From contig NZ_JAHEPS010000006.1 of assembly GCF_018596335.1 (NCBI RefSeq), positions 1 to 64,000 of the forward strand: a DNA stretch of 64,000 nucleotides. The letters are read 5' to 3'. This DNA is from Shewanella jiangmenensis (GTDB lineage Bacteria > Pseudomonadota > Gammaproteobacteria > Enterobacterales > Shewanellaceae). Below, in pieces: positions 17,780 through 28,186 of this stretch (position 1 is the stretch's first letter; each line of letters opens with the position of its first letter). The position numbers and the translations under genes were made by a program. The notes under the pieces were generated by a model. It was not told the DNA's origin and did not search any database. It saw nothing but the letters and a program-made list of their open reading frames with translations.

Positions 17780-17800
17780 TTATCCACAGAATCTGTGGAA
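17780..17800. promoter_or_regulatory. Inverted DnaA-box-like pair
   Basis: A perfect DnaA-box sequence TTATCCACA (17780-17788) faces TGTGGAAAA, one mismatch from the complementary box. There is no AT-rich unwinding region or origin gene nearby, so a titration or regulatory site, or chance, is more likely than an origin. Confidence 0.35.
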
Positions 17801-18094
17801 AACTGTGTTGAAGAGTCAGGATATTTTTCTTAAGTGATTGGTGGTGTTTGCTTTTGGTCGCTGGTCAAAAAACTGTCGCCGTTTTGTGCAGCGATTTTGA
17901 CCGTAGGTTCGGGCTCAGGTCTGGCTGAAATTTGATCGCATTTGGGATCAGAATCCAGCGGCGGATCGCACATAAAAGTGCGCCGTAAAGCGCTTGGCAA
18001 AAGGCGTAAGGCGCTCTGTAATGGGCAACGTGGAGGAGAGCAAGCAGCAATGCCCGATGGGAACGTAGGCAAAACAGCGCTTAAAAGCGGGCAT

Positions 18095-18123
18095 AAAAAA
18101 CGCCGTCAGGTGACGGCGTTTTT
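18095..18123 (-). terminator. Rho-independent terminator after pta
   Basis: Stem AACGCCGTCA / TGACGGCGTT with flanking A- and T-runs, about 30 bp past the pta stop codon. Confidence 0.9.
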
Positions 18124-18154
18124 ACGGATGAGCGGCTTATCGTTCGTAAGCGTA

Positions 18155-20293
18155 TTACTGCTGGGTCGCCTGAATGGCTGTCAGTGCGATGGTGTAAACG
18201 ATATCGTCGACCAGCGCGCCGCGGGACAGGTCGTTCACCGGCTTACGCATGCCCTGCAGCATAGGGCCGATACTGATAAGCTCAGCGCTGCGCTGCACCG
18301 CCTTGTAGGTGGTGTTACCTGTATTGAGATCAGGGAACACAAACACAGTCGCCTTACCGGCAACCGGGCTGTCCGGAGCCTTGGAGCGGGCCACGTTTGG
18401 CATCACGGCGGCATCGTACTGCAGCGGGCCGTCGATGATAAGGTCAGGGCGTTTCTCTTTGGCGATACGGGTGGCTTCACGCACCTTGTCCACGTCTGAG
18501 CCCGTGCCTGAGTTACCGGTGGAGTAGCTTATCATTGCGACTCTTGGCTCAATGCCGAAGGCCTTGGCCGATTCGGCCGACTGAATGGCGATATCTGCCA
18601 GCTGCTCGGCATTCGGGTCCGGGTTGATGGCGCAGTCGCCATACACCAGCACCTGATCCGGCATCAGCATAAAGAAGATAGACGACACCAGGCTTGAGCC
18701 CGGCGCGGTTTTGATAAGCTGCAGCGGCGGGCGAATGGTGTTGGCGGTGGTGTTAACCGCGCCGGACACAATACCGTCCACTTCATCTTCGGCCAGCATC
18801 ATGGTGGCCAGCACCATGTTGTCTTCCAGCTGCTCGCGGGCAACCACTTCGGTCAGGCCCTTGTGGCGGCGCAGGTTCAGCATAGGCTCGACATAACGCT
18901 CGCGGATTTCTTCGGGGTCGAGAATTTCCACGCCATCGCCCAGCACAACATCCTGAGTGGCGGCGATGCGCAGAATGTCATCTTTCTTACCCAAAAGCAC
19001 ACAGCGGGCAATGCCACGCTCGGCGCAGATACTGGCGGCCTTGATGGTGCGCGGCTCTTCGCCTTCGGGCAGCACGATAGTCTTTTTGGCGGCGCGGGCA
19101 AGCTCGGTAAGCTTGTAACGGAACGCCGGTGGTGACAGACGATGCTCGCGGGGCGAGTTTTCGGTCACGCTCTCAATCCAGCTCTGGTCGATGTGGCTCG
19201 CCACATATTCCTGCACCAGTTCGATACGCACCGCATCGTCCACCGGCACTTCGTGGTTGAAGCGCTGAATATTCAGTGAGGTTTGCCAGGTGTTGGTGTC
19301 GACCATAAATACCGGCAGACCGGTTTCAAAGGCCTGATCGCACAGTTTAAGCACTTCAGGCTCAGGCTCGTAGGAGCCGGTGAGCAGCAACGCGCCGATT
19401 TTCACGCCATTCATGGCGGCAAGACAGGCGGCCACAATCACGTCGGAGCGGTCGCCCGAGGTCACCAGCAGCGAGTCGGTACGGAAGTGGGTCAGCATGT
19501 TCGGGATGGAGCGGGCACAGAAGGTCACCTTGCGCAGGCGGCGGGTGTTCATCTCGCCGGCATTGAGAATGCGCGCGTGCAGGTGCTTGGCCAAATCCGA
19601 GGCGCGTGGCGACACCAGATCCAGGTTGTAAGGCACGCTGCCGAGAATGCGCAGCTTGCTCTTGCCTGGCAGCTGGAACATGGCGGTGGCATCGCCTTTC
19701 TGTATGTCCTGGTGATCGAACACTTCCGACAAATCCGGACGGGTGCGGCCTTCGTCGTCCACCGGTGCCCCGATTTTGTTGATCACAGCGCCAATAAGAC
19801 GCTTGTTTTTGGCGCCGCCCCAGCTGTTATAGGCGATTTCCAGACGGTTCATCAGTGCATTGGGGGTATCGTTGCCCGGGGTCGCGATAAAAATCACGTC
19901 GGCATCCAGCGCCTTGGCGATGGCGTAGTTAACGTCATCGGAGAAAGAGTGGCTGCGGGTCGGCACCAGGCCCTCGATGATAAGGGTCTCGGTATTGGGC
20001 GCGATTTCGGCGGCGCGGGCAATAATTTGCTCCATCAGCACATCGGTCTGATCGGTACGGATCAGTGACTCGGCGTGCTGCATCTCAAATGGCTCAAGCG
20101 GATTGACCGTCGGCGACTTGGACAAAATGGTGGTTGAGCGCTCCGGACCCGGATCGGTCGGGCGCTGCTGGCTGATGGGTTTGAAAAACTGCACCTTGAC
20201 GCCGTGACGTTCAAGGGCGCGCACCATGCCAAGGCTGAGCGACGTAAGACCGACCCCTGTGCCTATGGGAACCAACATGATGTTGCGGGACAT
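18155..20293 (-). CDS. pta: Phosphate acetyltransferase
   Basis: A 712-residue long-form Pta. Residues 1 to about 200 form the P-loop/BioD-like N-terminal domain ([22 protein letters not shown]), then a DRTGG domain (about 220-340; [16 protein letters not shown]), and the catalytic PTA domain (about 390-705; [48 protein letters not shown]). The enzyme interconverts acetyl-CoA and acetyl phosphate in the cytoplasm. It follows ackA (101-bp gap) on the same strand, the usual order, and the pair supplies ATP from acetyl-CoA made by PflB. A hairpin between ackA and pta may tune the ratio of the two. AGAGG upstream of the ATG supports the start. Confidence 0.97.
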   Translation of the reverse strand: MSRNIMLVPIGTGVGLTSLSLGMVRALERHGVKVQFFKPISQQRPTDPGPERSTTILSKSPTVNPLEPFEMQHAESLIRTDQTDVLMEQIIARAAEIAPNTETLIIEGLVPTRSHSFSDDVNYAIAKALDADVIFIATPGNDTPNALMNRLEIAYNSWGGAKNKRLIGAVINKIGAPVDDEGRTRPDLSEVFDHQDIQKGDATAMFQLPGKSKLRILGSVPYNLDLVSPRASDLAKHLHARILNAGEMNTRRLRKVTFCARSIPNMLTHFRTDSLLVTSGDRSDVIVAACLAAMNGVKIGALLLTGSYEPEPEVLKLCDQAFETGLPVFMVDTNTWQTSLNIQRFNHEVPVDDAVRIELVQEYVASHIDQSWIESVTENSPREHRLSPPAFRYKLTELARAAKKTIVLPEGEEPRTIKAASICAERGIARCVLLGKKDDILRIAATQDVVLGDGVEILDPEEIRERYVEPMLNLRRHKGLTEVVAREQLEDNMVLATMMLAEDEVDGIVSGAVNTTANTIRPPLQLIKTAPGSSLVSSIFFMLMPDQVLVYGDCAINPDPNAEQLADIAIQSAESAKAFGIEPRVAMISYSTGNSGTGSDVDKVREATRIAKEKRPDLIIDGPLQYDAAVMPNVARSKAPDSPVAGKATVFVFPDLNTGNTTYKAVQRSAELISIGPMLQGMRKPVNDLSRGALVDDIVYTIALTAIQATQQ

Positions 20294-20361
20294 AATGTAC
20301 CTCTTGTGGTGTTGCTGTGACGGCTGTGGCCGTCGTTATGCTTGCAAGGTCTGAAAACACA

Positions 20362-20388
20362 TACGCCGCCCGGTAAAGGGCGGCGTTG
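20362..20388 (-). terminator. Hairpin in the ackA-pta gap
   Basis: Stem CGCCGCCC / GGGCGGCG with a six-base loop (minus strand reads the same), followed on the minus strand by TATGTGTTTT. The weak U-tract suggests partial termination or an mRNA-processing stem rather than a full stop, as pta depends on read-through unless it has its own promoter. Confidence 0.6.
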
Positions 20389-20394
20389 AAACGC

Positions 20395-21594
20395 TTACTT
20401 GCTGACCAGACGCAGTGAGTCTTCGGCGATGACCCACTCTTCGTTGGTGGGGATAACCATGGCAATCGGGCTGCCATCTTTGGTGATCACCCCTTGCTTA
20501 CCAAAGCGGGCGGCCTGGTTGCGTGTGCTGTCGACGTCAAAGTTAAAGATTTCGAGCAGCTTCAGTACTTTTTCGCGGATAAGGTCGGAGTTTTCACCGA
20601 TGCCGCCGGTAAACACCACCGCATCCAGACGGCCAAGTGGCACAGTGTAGGAGGCGATGTATTTGGCGAGGCGGTAGCAGAAGATGTCCAGCGCCAGGGT
20701 CGCGCCCTTGTGGCCTTCGCTGTAGCCTTCTTCGATGCCGCGGCAATCGTTGGTGAGCTCAGAAATACCCAAAAGCCCGCTTTGCTTGTTCAGCAGATTG
20801 TTGACTTCATCCAGGGTGTAACCAAGCTGCTGCACCAGATGGAAGATGATGGAAGGGTCGAGATCGCCTGAGCGGGTGCCCATCACCAGACCTTCCAGCG
20901 GGGTTAGACCCATGGAGGTATCTACGCTCTTACCGCCTTTAACGGCGGTCACAGAGGCGCCGTTGCCCAGATGCGCGCAAATCACGTTGGTGTCGGCCAA
21001 ATCTTTACCCAGCGCCTTGGCCGCTTCGCGGCTCACAAACAGGTGGCTGGTGCCGTGCATGCCGTAGCGGCGAATGCCGTGCTCGCGATAAAGCTTGTAG
21101 GGCAGGGCGTAGATAAAGGCTTTTTCTGGCATGGTTTGATGAAATGCGGTGTCAAACACGGCCACCTGTGGCAGCGCCGGGAACGAGGCTTTGGCGGCGC
21201 GAATGCCAATCAGGTGCGCCGGGTTATGCAGCGGCGCCAGTGAGGCGCAGTCTTCGATGCCTTTCAGTACAGCATCGTCGATGATCATCGAGTGGGTGAA
21301 CTTTTCGCCGCCGTGCACAATACGGTGACCAATGGCAACCAGCTGGGCTTTGAGCTCTGGCTGGCTTGCGAGGATTTTGTGCACGATAAACTCTACCGCT
21401 TCACGGTGGGCGCTGAAGACACCGAGGCTGGCGTCGTGTTTTTCGCCATTGAGTTTCCACTTGATGCGGGCGTTTTCCAGACCAAAGCATTCGGCCAGGC
21501 CGGAAATCTTTTCATCGCCGTTTTTGGCGTCAAGAATGGCAAACTTCAGTGACGAGCTGCCGCAGTTAAGGACCAAAACCAGAGTATTAGACAT
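20395..21594 (-). CDS. ackA: Acetate kinase
   Basis: A 399-residue ASKHA-fold kinase. Signature 1 is [13 protein letters not shown] (residues 8-20) and signature 2 is the [10 protein letters not shown] block; the phosphate-binding [20 protein letters not shown] and TGGIGENS segments are intact. It converts acetyl phosphate and ADP to acetate and ATP, the last step of the PflB-Pta-AckA energy branch. It is the first gene of the ackA-pta unit and is divergent from yfbV. The open frame continues upstream to 21669, but the ATG at 21594 has AAGG about 8 bases ahead and matches other AckA N-termini. Confidence 0.97.
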   Translation of the reverse strand: MSNTLVLVLNCGSSSLKFAILDAKNGDEKISGLAECFGLENARIKWKLNGEKHDASLGVFSAHREAVEFIVHKILASQPELKAQLVAIGHRIVHGGEKFTHSMIIDDAVLKGIEDCASLAPLHNPAHLIGIRAAKASFPALPQVAVFDTAFHQTMPEKAFIYALPYKLYREHGIRRYGMHGTSHLFVSREAAKALGKDLADTNVICAHLGNGASVTAVKGGKSVDTSMGLTPLEGLVMGTRSGDLDPSIIFHLVQQLGYTLDEVNNLLNKQSGLLGISELTNDCRGIEEGYSEGHKGATLALDIFCYRLAKYIASYTVPLGRLDAVVFTGGIGENSDLIREKVLKLLEIFNFDVDSTRNQAARFGKQGVITKDGSPIAMVIPTNEEWVIAEDSLRLVSK

Positions 21595-21765
21595 GATAAA
21601 ACCTTCTTGCGTCATGAATTGGCTGACCGGGCAAACCCCGGCATGGTTGGCACCAAGAAGTGCCGACAATCTTTGTCACATTCTCCCGCGGCTATGCTGC
21701 TTGGGGAGGCGACTGGCTTTGTGCTAAGGTAAAGACAGTCTGTGCTGGTATTAAGGTGGCATTGG

Positions 21766-22209
21766 TTGAAGCTTCAACTCTTCACCACCCTGGGCGATGG
21801 CCGCCGTTATATGAAGGCCTGGCCCATGGTGAAATCTCTGGGGTTTTTCTTCCCCGAATATCGTGTCGTTAAGGCCACGAATTTGGCTATTCGCGTGATG
21901 CCGGCGCTGGCTGTGCTCTCGGCGGCAGGTCCGCTGTACCTTAATGGCTGGGCGTCTTTGCCCCAAGCCATTGCCATGGGTTTGTTTTTCTTAAGCTTGC
22001 CGCTGCAGGGGCTGATTTGGCTTGGCCATCGTGCCCGCCATCCTTTGCCGCTGTCGCTGCTCAGCTTTGGTAACCAATTGCAGGAACGTTTGGCGGCCAT
22101 GGGGGTTGATTATGTGCCCCTCGGTGCCAAGGCCTGCTACCTCGATATGGCCAACCTTCTGAAGATAGCCTTCGAGCGTCTCGATGCAAGTTACTGGGAT
22201 GAGCTTTAA
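21766..22209 (+). CDS. yfbV: UPF0208 membrane protein YfbV
   Basis: A 147-residue inner-membrane protein that aligns with E. coli YfbV: YMKAWPMVK near the start, ATNLAIRVMPALAVL, LPLQGLIWLGHRARHPLPLSL and a C-terminal LKIAFERLDASYWDEL. It has two membrane helices (about residues 40-60 and 70-90). In E. coli YfbV helps keep the Ter macrodomain insulated, and the gene sits next to ackA, as here (divergent). TTG at 21766 has AAGGTGG six bases upstream and is my choice; GTG at 21742 is the only other sensible start and has no well-spaced ribosome site. Confidence 0.88.
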   Translation: MKLQLFTTLGDGRRYMKAWPMVKSLGFFFPEYRVVKATNLAIRVMPALAVLSAAGPLYLNGWASLPQAIAMGLFFLSLPLQGLIWLGHRARHPLPLSLLSFGNQLQERLAAMGVDYVPLGAKACYLDMANLLKIAFERLDASYWDEL

Positions 22210-22277
22210 CGGCTGATACGGCCTGTGTGCGTCATTCCCACTGCACCCTTTTTATCTGCTTTTTAAGGTAAATGCCG

Positions 22278-23018
22278 TCAGTAGGTCGCGTTTATCCCGC
22301 GGGCCCTGAACACCGCCTGGATGGCATCCAGGGTGTCTTTGGCGGGGGGATGGACATGCTTGAGCGGATAATCTTCGCCCATGGCTTCCCACTTGTGTTT
22401 GCCAAGCTCGTGGTAGGGCAGCAGCTCTACCTTTTCCACGTTGCCCATGGGAGCAATAAAGTCGGCAAGTTTTTCAGCGCTTTGAATATCTTCGGTAAAA
22501 CCGGCGACCACCACATAACGGATCCAGGTTTTTTGGCCGCGTTTGGCAAGATACTCGGCAAACTGCAGGGTGCGCTGGTTGCTGACCTTGGTTAAGTCCT
22601 GATGCCTGTCATCATTTATGTGTTTGATGTCCAGCAGCACCAGATCGGTGTTGTCGAGCAGCTCATCAATGGCCGGCGTGTATTTGCGCACAAAACCATT
22701 GGTATCAAGGCAGGTATGAATGCCTTCTTTATGGCAGGCCTTAAACAGCTCGGCCACAAACTCGGCCTGTAAAATAGCTTCGCCGCCACTGGCGGTAACG
22801 CCACCACCGCTGGCATCCAGAAACGGCCGATAGCTGATGATTTGGCTCATCAGCTCATCGACCTGCATCTCTTTGCCGCCATCCAAATCCCAGGTGTCGC
22901 GGTTATGGCAGTATTGGCAGCGCATCAAACAGCCCTGCATAAAGGTGATAAACCTGATGCCGGGACCGTCTACTGTGCCGAAGGATTCCACCGAATGAAC
23001 CCTGCCTGTAACTGTCAT
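22278..23018 (-). CDS. pflA: Pyruvate formate-lyase activating enzyme
   Basis: A 246-residue radical-SAM enzyme with the cluster motif CLMRCQYC (Cys30, Cys34, Cys37) and the downstream SAM-binding [14 protein letters not shown] block. It installs the glycyl radical on PflB using a [4Fe-4S] cluster and SAM under anaerobic conditions. The gene follows pflB after an 87-bp gap that holds a long hairpin. AGGAG just ahead of the ATG supports the start. Length matches E. coli PflA. Confidence 0.97.
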   Translation of the reverse strand: MTVTGRVHSVESFGTVDGPGIRFITFMQGCLMRCQYCHNRDTWDLDGGKEMQVDELMSQIISYRPFLDASGGGVTASGGEAILQAEFVAELFKACHKEGIHTCLDTNGFVRKYTPAIDELLDNTDLVLLDIKHINDDRHQDLTKVSNQRTLQFAEYLAKRGQKTWIRYVVVAGFTEDIQSAEKLADFIAPMGNVEKVELLPYHELGKHKWEAMGEDYPLKHVHPPAKDTLDAIQAVFRARGINATY

Positions 23019-23046
23019 TGAAACTCCTGCGCGGGTGGGAAAACGG

Positions 23047-23074
23047 GGACAACTGCGGCAAGCCGCAATTGTCC
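23047..23074 (-). repeat. Long hairpin between pflB and pflA
   Basis: GGACAATTGCGG / CCGCAGTTGTCC pair across a short loop with one G-T wobble; no U-run follows. In an operon this kind of stem usually shields the 3' end of the upstream message and lowers expression of the downstream gene, which would fit the small catalytic amount of PflA needed. Confidence 0.6.
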
Positions 23075-23105
23075 TTTAGCGGGTAGTGAATTACCAGCGC
23101 CTTAA

Positions 23106-25388
23106 TTACAAACCTTGTGTAAAGGTGCGGGTGATCACATCCTGCTGCTGCTCTGTGGTCAGCGAGTTAAAGCGCACCGCATAACCAGATACCCGGATGG
23201 TGAGCTGCGGATACTTGTCTGGATGGGCAATCGCATCCTCAAGCATTTCGCGGTTCATCACGTTTACGTTCAGGTGCTGACCGCCTTCGCGGATTTCGCT
23301 GTGGCGGAAGTAACCGTCCATCAGCGCTGCCAGGTTACGTTCGCGCGCCTTCTCATCTTTGCCGAGTGCATTGGGCACGATGGAGAAGGTGTACGAAATA
23401 CCGTCCTGTGCGTGGGCAAAAGGCAGTTTGGCCACCGAGGTGAGCGAGGCGATGGCGCCTTTCTCATCACGGCCGTGCATTGGGTTGGCTCCCGGGGCAA
23501 AAGGCGCACCGGCGCGGCGACCATCCGGGGTGTTACCTGTCTTCTTGCCGTACACCACGTTGGAGGTGATGGTCAGGATAGACTGGGTCGGAATGGCGTT
23601 GCGGTACATCTTCTTGTCGCGGATTTTGGCCATAAAGCTTTCAACCAGCATACAGGCGATGTCATCAACACGGGCATCGTTGTTACCGAACTTGGGATAA
23701 TCACCTTCGATTTCAAAATCAACGGCAATGCCTTGCTCGTCACGTACCGGCTTGACCTTGGCGTACTTGATGGCAGACAGGGAGTCGGCAGCAATCGACA
23801 GACCGGCGATACCACAGGCCATGGTGCGGCGCACGTCGCGGTCATGCAGCGCCATCAGCGCGGCTTCGTACGAATACTTGTCGTGCATAAAGTGAATGGC
23901 GTTAAGCGCGGTGACATACTGGGTTGCCAGCCATTCCATCAGGTCATCCAGACGCGACATCACATCGTCATAGTCCAGGTATTCGCTGGTGATAGCCTCA
24001 GATTTAGGACCAATCTGCACTTTCAGCTTTTCGTCCACGCCGCCGTTGATGGCATAGAGCATGGTCTTGGCGAGGTTAGCGCGGGCACCGAAGAACTGCA
24101 TGTGCTTGCCAACCACCATGGGGCTTACACAGCAGGCGATGGCGTAATCGTCAGACTCAAAGTCAGGGCGCATCAGGTCATCGTTTTCGTATTGGATGGA
24201 GCTTGTATCAATCGACACCTTGGCACAGAAGTTTTTGAAGTTCTGTGGCAGCTTTTCAGACCAGAGCACAGTGATGTTTGGCTCAGGGCTTGGGCCCATG
24301 TTGTACAGGGTGTGCAGGAAGCGGAAGCTGGACTTGGTCACCAGAGTACGGCCATCAAGGCCCATGCCGCCGATAGATTCGGTGGCCCAGATTGGGTCGC
24401 CGGAGAACAGCTCATCGTACTCAGGGGTACGCAGGAAGCGCACCATGCGCAGCTTCATCACGAAGTGGTCAATCATTTCCTGCGCCTGCTGTTCGGTCAG
24501 GGTGCCGTTTTTCAGATCGCGCTCAATGTAGATATCGATAAAGCTTGAGGTACGGCCAAGTGACATGGCGGCGCCGTTCTGGCTCTTCACTGCGGCGAGG
24601 TAGCCAAAGTAGGTCCACTGAATGGCTTCCTGGGCGTTTTTGGCCGGGCCTGAGATGTCGTAGCCGTATTTGGCGGCCATTTTCTTCATCTGGGCCAGGG
24701 CGCGATGCTGCTCGGCAATTTCTTCACGCAGCTGCATGGTGGCCTGCAGATCTTCACCGGCTTCAAAACGTGCTTGCAGAGAAGTGAACTGCCTGAATTT
24801 GTCGGCCATCAGGTAATCGATACCGTACAGGGCCACGCGGCGATAGTCACCAATGATACGGCCACGGCCGTAGGCATCAGGCAAGCCGGTCAGCACACCG
24901 GATTTACGGCAAGCGAGGATTTCCGGGGTGTAGATGTCGAACACGCCCTGGTTGTGGGTTTTGCGCAGCTCAGAGTAAACATACTTGATGTCGGCATCGA
25001 GCTCGCGGTCGTAGGCGGCACAGGAGCTTTCCACCATACGAATACCGCCGTTTGGCAGCATGGCGCGCTTGAGCGGCGCATCGGTCTGCAGACCAACGAT
25101 GGTTTCGAGTTCTTTTTCGATATAGCCGGCATCGTGGGAGGTGATGGTGGATACCTTGTCGGTATCAAAGTCCAGCGGCGCGTGGGTGCGGTTTTCTTCC
25201 TTGATGCCTTCCATCACCTTGGCCCACAGGGCGTTGGTGGCTTCGGTTGGGCCAGCGAGGAAGCTGTCGTCACCTTCATACGGGGTGTAGTTGGCTTGAA
25301 TAAAGTCACGTACATTGACATCGGACTTCCAATCACCGGGAACGAATCCTTCCCACGCGGTTTGGAACAGCTCAGTTTTATCGGTCAT
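23106..25388 (-). CDS. pflB: Pyruvate formate-lyase
   Basis: A 760-residue glycyl-radical enzyme of the same length as E. coli PflB. The adjacent catalytic cysteines are in [12 protein letters not shown] and the radical glycine is in RVSGYAVRF near the C-terminus (equivalent to E. coli Gly734). It splits pyruvate and CoA into acetyl-CoA and formate in anaerobic cells; acetyl-CoA feeds Pta-AckA and formate is exported or oxidised. pflA follows on the same strand. AAGGTG lies a few bases ahead of the ATG. A PdhR-type palindrome is centred about 190 bp upstream (25571-25585). Confidence 0.97.
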   Translation of the reverse strand: MTDKTELFQTAWEGFVPGDWKSDVNVRDFIQANYTPYEGDDSFLAGPTEATNALWAKVMEGIKEENRTHAPLDFDTDKVSTITSHDAGYIEKELETIVGLQTDAPLKRAMLPNGGIRMVESSCAAYDRELDADIKYVYSELRKTHNQGVFDIYTPEILACRKSGVLTGLPDAYGRGRIIGDYRRVALYGIDYLMADKFRQFTSLQARFEAGEDLQATMQLREEIAEQHRALAQMKKMAAKYGYDISGPAKNAQEAIQWTYFGYLAAVKSQNGAAMSLGRTSSFIDIYIERDLKNGTLTEQQAQEMIDHFVMKLRMVRFLRTPEYDELFSGDPIWATESIGGMGLDGRTLVTKSSFRFLHTLYNMGPSPEPNITVLWSEKLPQNFKNFCAKVSIDTSSIQYENDDLMRPDFESDDYAIACCVSPMVVGKHMQFFGARANLAKTMLYAINGGVDEKLKVQIGPKSEAITSEYLDYDDVMSRLDDLMEWLATQYVTALNAIHFMHDKYSYEAALMALHDRDVRRTMACGIAGLSIAADSLSAIKYAKVKPVRDEQGIAVDFEIEGDYPKFGNNDARVDDIACMLVESFMAKIRDKKMYRNAIPTQSILTITSNVVYGKKTGNTPDGRRAGAPFAPGANPMHGRDEKGAIASLTSVAKLPFAHAQDGISYTFSIVPNALGKDEKARERNLAALMDGYFRHSEIREGGQHLNVNVMNREMLEDAIAHPDKYPQLTIRVSGYAVRFNSLTTEQQQDVITRTFTQGL

Positions 25389-25570
25389 CGTACTTCACCT
25401 TCTATTAGAGAAAAGGGTCGGGGACTTGCCCCTCATCGAGTCTTTTTCCATCCCGGCTGTGCATCCCCCGATGAGGCCAGGACCCCGGAAGACCTTCCGG
25501 CGTATTGGGTGGACCTAACTTAAATCGGCGACATCGGCTGAGATAAGAGAAGGATGTGCCTTAAAGTTAA

Positions 25571-25585
25571 ATTGGTAAGACCAAT
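25571..25585. promoter_or_regulatory. PdhR-type operator upstream of pflB
   Basis: ATTGGTAAGACCAAT, a perfect palindrome around a 3-bp centre, extended by A and T on the two flanks. It matches the known consensus of PdhR (ATTGGTNNNACCAAT), the pyruvate-responsive GntR-family repressor. PdhR itself is not in the window. Related regulators (LldR, GlcC) bind similar sites, so the factor is inferred. Confidence 0.8.
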
Positions 25586-25869
25586 TGCCCAAAAGAATAT
25601 TAACACAAGCCTGTTAACGTCGCATCCAAAAGCGTTCGCTATCTGAGCGCTTAATGCAAATTTTGCTATCGACTTAGCAGTTTTTAAGCTGTTTTTGCAA
25701 GTTGGCATAAGACAACGCTGATTTTCAATCAATCGAATAGAGTAATTCACGCCAGGGCGGTAGATGCACAGTGAGAAGCGCCGTGCTGACTAGCGCGGCT
25801 TGAGTGGTGAATACACTTCATTGCCAACAAGAACTGCCTGCTACAGATGGATACAGCAGATACTCCCCG

Positions 25870-25897
25870 AAAAAGAAAAGGGGCCATAAGGCCCCTT
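25870..25897 (-). terminator. Rho-independent terminator after the DUF3360 gene
   Basis: Stem GGGGCC / GGCCCC with loop ATAA, followed on the minus strand by TTTTCTTTTT, about 50 bp past the stop. Confidence 0.85.
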
Positions 25898-25945
25898 GGA
25901 ATTTATTGAACGCACTGAAAAACACAGTCACCAAATCAGTAAGCG

Positions 25946-27511
25946 TTACAGCAGCGCCGGAATACCTTCAATCATGCCCACCGCCAGCATGGCCGCAAGA
26001 CAGATGGCAAAGGCAAGGCCCGGAATAACCACACGGTCAACAAACGACAGGCTGGCGGCGCGCTCTTTGTCACCAATCAGACCGTTGTTGTCGAGCAGCA
26101 TGGTCAGCGCCCAGGCAAGCACAGGGTTGGCCACGAAAGAGCCGAAGATACAGATCCCGGCGGCCTGGCTGCTCTGGTTGTCTTTCACCATCTGCAGACC
26201 GGCTTCCAGCAGCGGCAGGAATACGCCAACCAGCAGCGCAATCGACATCACAGGGCGCCAGGTGGTGAGATCCATCGGATAGCCAACAATCGCCACGATA
26301 ATACACAGGGCGCCGAGCAGAATACCGCCGGCAGGAATGGGGCGTTTGGCGATGGCGGCCGGGATCATATAAGTGCCCCAGCTTGAGGTGATGTTACCGC
26401 CACCAAAGGCTGTTCCGACCATTTGGCGCAGCGAGCAGGTGGTCATGGTGTCATCCACGTCCATCAGCACTTTTTCGGCGCCTTTGGGGTAGTTGAGCTC
26501 CTGGAAAATACGGTGACCGAGGAAGTCAGGCGACCACATGGCAACCGCCAAAATTGCAAACGGCAGAGACGCAATAAAGTGCTGCATGGTGGGCAGGCCA
26601 AGCTGCCAGCCGGTTTCGGTTGAGCCCCACCAGTACACTGGGCTTAAGTTAGGCAGACCGGGGGCTGTAGTGAACTTAAGGTCAAGCCCGGCGCCGAGCA
26701 AAAAGGCCATTACAATCGCGGCGATAGAGCACAGCGGAATGGCGAGCCAGCGTTTGCCAAGCTTGGCCAGCAGCGCGTAAATCACCACGTTGGCAAGCAG
26801 AATAAAGAAGGCCACATGGCTTAGGGAGTAATCCAGCGCATGTTTGGCTTCAAGGCCGCCCGCCCAGCTGAACAAGGACTCAATCTGACTCTTGGCCCCC
26901 ATAAAGCCAAGGAACACCAAAAGGCCGCCGGCCACGCCGCTGCTGGTGAGGTTCACCAGCCGCGATCCCCCCTTAAAGAAGGACAGGAGTAAACCGAACA
27001 CGCCTATCAGAATCGCCAGTGCCAGCGGGTGGGCGCCTGCCAGTGCAATGGCGCCAATCAGCGGGATCATCGGGCCGTGGTTGCCGCCAAGGTTGGCGCG
27101 GGGGTTTAAAAAGCCGGAGCTTAAAATACAAAACAGCAGGGCGGGAATGAGCATCTCAACCCGGATAACCGAGATGATAAAGTCGGCGCCAAGGTTGATA
27201 TGATCCCAGCGCTCGGTAAGCCCGGCGGCCCACGCGGCCATCACCGCCGAGTACATCACGGTAATGCCGATGGTGCCTGCGATGGCGGGAACCAAATCTT
27301 CCCATTCAAAATTGAAGTCGCGACCGGGCAGGTTAAGGCCCCAGCGTCTGGGCTTCATGATTTTAAGTTCATGATCCAGATAGGCTTCTCGGGTTGGAAA
27401 TTCGGATGCGGGACGGTGCAGCTCGCGATAGCTCTTGCTGTCGATATCGCGCTCTGCGCTGACGGACTCGTTGAGGCCGGCAGCCTCGGTGGGTTTTGCT
27501 GCTTCTGACAT
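25946..27511 (-). CDS. DUF3360 family membrane transporter
   Basis: A 521-residue inner-membrane protein with about 12 hydrophobic segments after a soluble N-terminal tail of roughly 65 residues. It matches the DUF3360 family of Shewanella and vibrios, which resembles the SulP/NCS2 transporter fold (GGNHGPMIPLIGAIALAGAHPLAL; GTAFGGGNITSSWGTYMIPAA). Substrate unknown. It lies between pflB and focA on the minus strand and carries its own PdhR-type operator 164 bp upstream, so a substrate connected with pyruvate, lactate, formate or acetate is a reasonable guess only. ATG 27511 has GGGGA six bases ahead; the longer frame to 27589 lacks a ribosome site. Confidence 0.8.
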   Translation of the reverse strand: MSEAAKPTEAAGLNESVSAERDIDSKSYRELHRPASEFPTREAYLDHELKIMKPRRWGLNLPGRDFNFEWEDLVPAIAGTIGITVMYSAVMAAWAAGLTERWDHINLGADFIISVIRVEMLIPALLFCILSSGFLNPRANLGGNHGPMIPLIGAIALAGAHPLALAILIGVFGLLLSFFKGGSRLVNLTSSGVAGGLLVFLGFMGAKSQIESLFSWAGGLEAKHALDYSLSHVAFFILLANVVIYALLAKLGKRWLAIPLCSIAAIVMAFLLGAGLDLKFTTAPGLPNLSPVYWWGSTETGWQLGLPTMQHFIASLPFAILAVAMWSPDFLGHRIFQELNYPKGAEKVLMDVDDTMTTCSLRQMVGTAFGGGNITSSWGTYMIPAAIAKRPIPAGGILLGALCIIVAIVGYPMDLTTWRPVMSIALLVGVFLPLLEAGLQMVKDNQSSQAAGICIFGSFVANPVLAWALTMLLDNNGLIGDKERAASLSFVDRVVIPGLAFAICLAAMLAVGMIEGIPALL

Positions 27512-27674
27512 GATTGATCCCCAAAAAAACAGCGGGTTTGTGCCTTTGTGACCAGCTTTGAGGTCGTCCTTGCCAAGGCTGAGCTTCATTGGATGAAGCG
27601 TCCTTCAGGGGTTATCCAGTGGCTGCTGCGGGGGCCTGCAACCAAGGGGATCCGGGTTCCGATAATCTGCTCAA

Positions 27675-27689
27675 ATTGGTCATACCAAT
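27675..27689. promoter_or_regulatory. PdhR-type operator upstream of the DUF3360 gene
   Basis: ATTGGTCATACCAAT, perfect in both half-sites and extended to AAATTGGT...ACCAATTT. It is the second copy of the same operator as that upstream of pflB. Confidence 0.8.
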
Positions 27690-28095
27690 TTACCTGTTAA
27701 AAATGTTACCACAGCGGTAACGACCTCTCATTAACTATCAATCTTTCTGAAGCTGGCGTATCAGGATTTGCGATGCGGATAACATTCCGCTGTTTTTGTG
27801 CACCTAAAGTGGCCGCAGCGCCGCAATTTATTGCGCTGGCGCAAGGCGCAGCGCTTTTTTTAATGCATCTGGAGCACATTCCCGCCCGTTTGGGCGCATT
27901 TTTGACCTCATTCGTCCGCTTACTTCTGCTGCTCTGCCTGTTTTGGCGCTGTGGTTTGTCTGTCTAGGCGTTGCGCTTTGCTGATTTCAGTGCCGATGCT
28001 GCCGCCTTGGCGTGGTTTGATACCGAGCATGACGCAGTTTCGCCTAAGCGCTGGCGCCTCATTAACCACTGCCGCCGTCAGTATCAATTTGGCTG

Positions 28096-28109
28096 ATGAT
28101 GCTCATCAA
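28096..28109. promoter_or_regulatory. FNR/EtrA-like box upstream of focA
   Basis: ATGATGCTCATCAA matches the FNR consensus TTGATNNNNATCAA with one mismatch (first base). It lies about 90 bp before the focA start, where an anaerobic activator would be expected. Confidence 0.5.
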
Positions 28110-28186
28110 AAGTCCTCGATATTTTCAATACTGTCATGCTGTTACAGTCAAATTATCCATCCGGAAACCCACAGGATATCTATGCA

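Larger units (their letters stand above)
17386..18154. other. Intergenic region upstream of the lipoprotein and downstream of pta
   Basis: Contains the MITE-like element (17453-17720), a pair of inverted DnaA-box-like sites (17780-17800) and the pta terminator (18095-18123). Open frames seen here fall in the repeat or have no ribosome site; I see no gene. Confidence 0.6.
25389..25945. other. Upstream region of pflB and 3' end of the DUF3360 gene
   Basis: Holds the pflB leader (about 180 nt to the PdhR-type box), then AT-rich DNA, and on its right the DUF3360 terminator (25870-25897). A 76-codon open frame at 25520-25750 overlaps the operator, has no ribosome site and is not called. Confidence 0.6.
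27512..28186. other. Divergent control region between DUF3360 and focA genes
   Basis: 675 bp without a supported gene. It contains a PdhR-type palindrome (27675-27689), a second inverted repeat GTTACC-N5-GGTAAC (27705-27721), and an FNR-like box (28096-28109). Two plus-strand frames (27773-27967, 27951-28232) lack ribosome sites and family resemblance. Confidence 0.6.

Noticed and set aside
17780..17800. Possible replication origin because of the DnaA-box pair
   Set aside because: Only one perfect box, no AT-rich unwinding element and no dnaA, dnaN, gidA or mioC neighbours.
25520..25750. 76-codon minus-strand ORF upstream of pflB
   Set aside because: Overlaps the PdhR-type operator, has no ribosome site and no recognisable family; read as control DNA.
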